A DNA stretch of 64,000 nucleotides from Homalodisca vitripennis (taxonomy: Eukaryota > Arthropoda > Insecta > Hemiptera > Cicadellidae): contig NW_025778869.1 in assembly GCF_021130785.1 (NCBI RefSeq), positions 37,526 to 101,525 of the forward strand, read 5' to 3'. This document shows, one piece after another, positions 59,501-64,000 of this stretch (positions are counted from its first letter, which is position 1; every line of letters begins with the position of its first letter). The position numbers and the translations under genes were made by a program. The notes under the pieces are model-generated. The model did not search any database. It saw only the letters and a program-made list of their open reading frames with translations, and had not been told where the DNA came from.

Positions 59501-62029
59501 GCGATTCTCGCAAAAACCGTTCAACATGTCAAATTTAGTCTTAAACTGTTTGGTGTAAAATTAAATGGTGAATTTCACATACAAATGAAATTGGCCGTGC
59601 GTTTTCTATCAAACTGAACAATATATTGTATAGCTATAATTGAAATACTATGTTTAGTGTTAAGTAGAATTAAAAGATCTTTAGGTTTAATTTTTCGTTT
59701 AAAATGTATTGTATATGTACTATCAGACTATTCTAGGTAATATTAGTTTTATTCAGTTGAACTATTGTTAAGTCCATCATTGCAATAAATATGATAGAAA
59801 AGCCCTAGAAACTTAGAACTTTGGTACTTAGATTTCCATGGTACAATTCACTAAAAAAATTCACCACGAGAGAAAATGCAGCCTAGACTAGAACAAAGTT
59901 GTTATTTTTTTAAATGGGGGTTTAAAAGTGATGTCATAATTAAGGTTGCATCAGATACACATAGGGACGTCTAAAAGGAATTATGCACCGTGGCAGTAAT
60001 TTTTACATTGCTTACAATTTTTTTTTACAGGTTACAAGTTTTTAAATCCCAAAGAAGTTTCTCTAGAGACGTGGGAGCAGTTTCTATAAGAGGAGTTAAA
60101 TTGTATCTAAATGTGGTAAACAGGAAAGTCTTCAAGGAAAGAAAATATTTCCGCTAATGGCATGTTATCCTTTGATTTTGATACTATGTAAGTAGTATTT
60201 CAACTTATTTGTTCTTTTATCGAATACAAAGGATTAATTTTAAATCCCCAAAGTGTGAAAAACTCGTTTCACAACCTTTTTTATTTCTCGCCATTTATCA
60301 TATAATTGTTAGTATTTTGATCTTATCCGGACCGGAGACCACTTTTTTAAGAGTTTTTGTTATCGAGAACCTAGAAAATTATAATTAATATAGAAGAAAT
60401 AATTGTATTGGATTTGCTATGAATAACTTGTATATGCCTTTAATACAATCGTTTGGCCTTCGAACACCACCAGAAGGAAACGAATGTCGGCAAGAGATAA
60501 GGCTGCTCTCTCCGGAATTCGCTTTCCTTTTTGGAGGCTGAAAAGGAAGAAACCTGATCGTCATAATATCACGTAATTTTCAAAGAAATTCAAAATAAGG
60601 TCTGATATTTTTAAAATTTAGATAATTTCTTTATAATGAAAATTGCTTCCAAAACTTTTTGGTCATATTTAAAGTTAATAAAATCCTCCTTTTTCGTGTT
60701 TTTGAGTATTTCTTTCTAGCAAAGTGGAGGCCCATTAAATATTGCGGTTTACCCAAAAAAAGAGGTGCCTCTCTAAATGAACATCCACTTTCACCAGGAA
60801 GCTCGGGCCTGCGGGCCTTTGATTAATCGGGATCGCTACTTTTTTAAATGCGGAAATAGGGAGTCTTCAACCTATAAATACAAAGGTTTCCATGGTCTAT
60901 TCCATTGAATTTGTTGCAAATCAGAATATACCAGTAAATAACATTATTTAATTTTTACGTAATATTTTAAACTACTATGAATCAGTGTAAGCTTAACATT
61001 TGTCCGAAATAATCCCAAGGATAATTTTTGAGAGATGTTATAAACGGTTGAACGCGTCAATGGTAATTTTTTTTCATATTTTTCTCATGTAAAATACATA
61101 ATTTGTGTTTTAGCACATAATCAGTTAAACCCAAGTGTACCATGATAACAGCATTGTCAAAATCTCGTCAATCGATAGGTAATTACAGCAACGTGATTTC
61201 TATCACCGTAAATGCGCTGATTTAATTTAATTCTGATTTTCCCAATAATACAAATCACGCACAACTTAACCTTTTAACATTGGCTATCAAATTCGATTTA
61301 ATCCGTATGTTAAATGCTTTTTATATATAAAACCATAGAGTACGGTGCCTTAATCAGTACGGCATGAGTAAGTGGGTTTAGTTTATCCACTGTGTAAGTT
61401 GGCATATCTGAACTTTGCTACCCAACTTAGGGCCTGTATTAATCTGTTGTTGAGTTTTTACGTGCATAATTGGGGTATGGACGTTATGAGTTTACGGTTA
61501 TAGTAAATGATAATTCTCTTCCATTGCGAGGAAAATTATTTCAATTAGCAGTGGTAATACAACGTCAGATCTCCTTACAGTGCTTTTACATTCATATGAT
61601 AGAAGTAATACTGTTAGTATAAGGTTTGGTCAACAGAAACTTTCTTCTTTCGTTACTACAAAATGTACGTTACAAAACATGTACTGAATTTTATTCTATA
61701 GTGGGGCTTCAATATGAAATCTCTTTACGTAATAAAGTCGCCTTTGGGTTGCAATAGCTCAGTATCTGTGTCAGTTGAGATTTGAATTTTGAAGGTAATT
61801 GATATTATTTAATGGATTGTTTTTTTTTATCTGGGACAGCGAAATTTTCATAGTGATGTTATTTCTTTGTTGTAAAAGATTGTTTCACCCTCTTAATCCC
61901 CTATCCTTTTGACATCACTGACTTTGAACATATTCGTATTTGAGTCAACAGTTTCAAAAACGACCGCAAGAAAAATAGAGAGCACCGGTAGAGTTGAACA
62001 ATTAAGCTAAACAAACAACTTTAATAACG
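53561..62029. other. Long AT-rich intergenic DNA, nothing recognised
   Basis: The longest frames (53906-54184 and 56222-56503, plus, 92-93 codons) have no known domain. I saw no tRNA, clear repeat or TE protein text on either strand. Introns or intergenic DNA of a host gene are possible. Confidence 0.45.
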
Positions 62030-62335
62030 TAGCCCCCCCGGAGTGTCAAGATGCTGTGCAGGTTTTTGTCTCATGTGCTGTTTTATATATATCTTAAGGT
62101 CCGATTTCCTAGCTGGCCGAATAGGGCTGACACTATTCGGTTGTAGATTCTTAATAGCACGCGACATTCCGTGGGCCCCTTCACGTTGATTTGGCTTGAG
62201 CGATTTCCTAGCTTAACGAATATTGGAAGGTGCGGGGGACAGACTGACCGGTGTTCAATGTTCCGTAGTAGCTCCTTTTTATCGCGGAAGTAGGATAAAA
62301 TGCCTGCGCTAAGCAAGTCGTACCACCTGGCTATT
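62030..62335. other. GC-richer block of unknown nature
   Basis: Higher GC than its surroundings. A 77-codon minus-strand frame (62083-62316) contains the words KLGNRSSQIN and GQLGNRTLRY as an internal repeat, mirrored in DNA by GATTTCCTAGCT at about 62103 and 62202. No family is recognised; it could be a piece of a repeat. Confidence 0.3.
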
Positions 62336-64000
62336 TAATGTTTTCGTCGCTCGGAAGTTGTTCGAAATTTAGGTTAACTTTAAACGAAATATTTCAAAAA
62401 CACACACCGTCACCAAATATAAATATACAGTTTAGTGGATGACTTGTTTAACTGATATTCCCGTAGTTGCTACCGTCGAGTGCATGTTTCTCTGTAAAGT
62501 ATTACGTTATAAGCAATTTCAAATTGGCTGTAGCGGATTAGGGTATCAGAAGTTTTAATTTATTACCATAGACTAAATGGCTGACAGTTAACGAAGCCTA
62601 ACATTCAAAGGGCTTAGGGGAAAATATATAATTAAGATGTTTGTTCTGTCCTGTCTATCTGATCCTGTCCTTCGATACAACTATATATAAAAACTAACAG
62701 ACATAACACACTATGATCAAACAACACTAAAAAGTTACGACACATGGTGCCACATGTTACTCGACAGTGATTAGGCTCAGCGTTAGTTCATATTTTTGGT
62801 ACAGTGGGTATTTTATAAAACAGACCGGATTATTAGCAGAATTAGCTGTTGCAAAAACAACCTAAAGTATCGTTCATATGAGATTTTTAACGTGCGACGT
62901 ATTAAAACATTTAGTTTTGGTCATACAGTAAAAAATAGAAATAATATGAGTGAAAGTGTTAATTTTTTAAAGTCGTTGATTTGACTTCAGCCATATTCCT
63001 TGCGGTTGTAGAACCCTTCCTTCTTTCACCGCGTTGTAGAACTCTCCCTGCCTTATCGGGTCGTACCATCCCGGATGGTACCCCTAGCGAAGCCATATGG
63101 CCAAATATAATTTTTCTACAAAAATTATTGACATCAAATACGAGGTAATTACAATATTTAAATAGGAGAAAGTTTAAACCACTTGAAAATATTAAATACA
63201 TTTTTTTTTCGATTTCCAATAATTTTTTAATATTAATATATCGTAAGCACAAATTGGCCCCTCTTTATATGCAAGTTGATTGTAAATTTGTCGCATTTTC
63301 ATAATTACTTTACATTTTACGAATTACATTTTAAGAGATTCAATTTCACTCATTATTTAAAAATTTTAAATTAAGTTATTAAAGAATTGGATACCTGCTT
63401 ATTAAAATGGACGTTTAATATTATTTCAAAGTTTTTTTTACCAAAAAAAGTTTTCAATATAACGTTGTACATATACATCCTGACGGAATAACGTGGCTAG
63501 AAGATTGCCTACCGCTGTTTGCATGTACCAATCGTTTCCAAACCTCTTTGTCAATATAGACAAATTATCTGTGTACTTTAATCCTGAGTCTGCAAATCGA
63601 GTGACCAAAACGATGACAGTTGAGACAATTGGAATGAACAATGAATAATAGAAACCTTGTCCTGGCGTTTATACCGAAGTATAAAAAAGTACATTCCTTA
63701 AAAATAAGCGTATTCAACACTTTTTCCTTTTTCTATAAATGTTACTTGTATAAGTAATTCTTTTTCGAATAATTTTAGTTTTAAAGAATAACGTGGAAGT
63801 AATTGTAAAACACCATATATAATGTAATAATTGAAAAGTGGATATGGTATTATCATTGATTAATAGAAATAGTCCCTTCAACAAAACTTTTTCTATTTGC
63901 TGAAAAGGTCTGCCACGATATAGTTAAAGTAATATATAATCTAGAATGACATCACAATTCAAAAAACTGACAAGTATATATATAAATATACAACATAACA
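62336..64000. other. AT-rich DNA with a GC-rich spot at 62.99-63.1 kb
   Basis: The spot includes the near-perfect palindrome GTACCATCCCGGATGGTAC (about 63063-63081) and two TTGTAGAAC words 38 bases apart. No gene is recognised. Confidence 0.4.

Overview
The window is AT-rich, repeat-laden animal nuclear DNA, almost certainly from an insect. The types of mobile element suggest a hemipteran, but that is an inference. I found no host gene that I can name. What is readable is mobile or virus-derived: a CR1/Jockey-like non-LTR retrotransposon, a fragment of a second one, a mariner copy, Helitron-like, MITE-like and SINE-like pieces, satellites, microsatellites, and one large virus-like element.

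Layout. 1-12.3 kb holds short repeats (a SINE-like unit near 1.5 kb, TA/TG microsatellites with inverted repeats near 5 kb, a Helitron-like unit at 5.5-6.4 kb, a 135-bp tandem array at 8 kb, a MITE-like unit with 15-bp inverted ends at 9.4-10.2 kb). 12.36-17.26 kb is a nearly full-length but broken non-LTR element on the minus strand (FLYWCH-like, coiled-coil and SGNH-esterase ORF1; endonuclease-RT ORF2). 17.3-21.9 kb has a CA/GA microsatellite, an RT fragment and a long snap-back repeat whose loop carries a hammerhead-ribozyme-like core.

21.98-38.26 kb is the main object: a roughly 16-kb Polinton/Maverick-type (adintovirus-like) endogenous element. It carries a double-jelly-roll capsid protein, a repeat-rich 120-aa protein, a CxxC mini-protein, a fibre-like coiled-coil protein, an adenain-type protease, a small basic core-like protein, a structural polyprotein ending in a parvovirus-type phospholipase A2 domain, an A32/FtsK-type packaging ATPase, a penton-like protein, a BRO protein, two tandem zinc-finger proteins, a DDE integrase, a family-B DNA polymerase and a small divergent protein. 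Together they form replication (polymerase, small protein), integration (integrase), virion (capsid, penton-like, fibre-like, PLA2 polyprotein, core-like), maturation (protease) and packaging (ATPase) modules. Most genes start inside the same AT-rich box ending in AAATGG, and two gene pairs diverge from compact AT-rich or palindromic spacers. Nearly every long gene is split by single-base shifts at homopolymers, and the integrase also has two in-frame stops, so the copy is decaying, sequenced with indel errors, or both. No terminal inverted repeats were found.

38.85-40.16 kb is a dead mariner with two catalytic Asp codons changed. 40.2-50 kb is noisy sequence with homopolymer runs and indel-riddled repeats, including a degraded second copy of the snap-back family. 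50-64 kb has no recognised gene; the clearest structure is an inverted repeat pair 2.85 kb apart.
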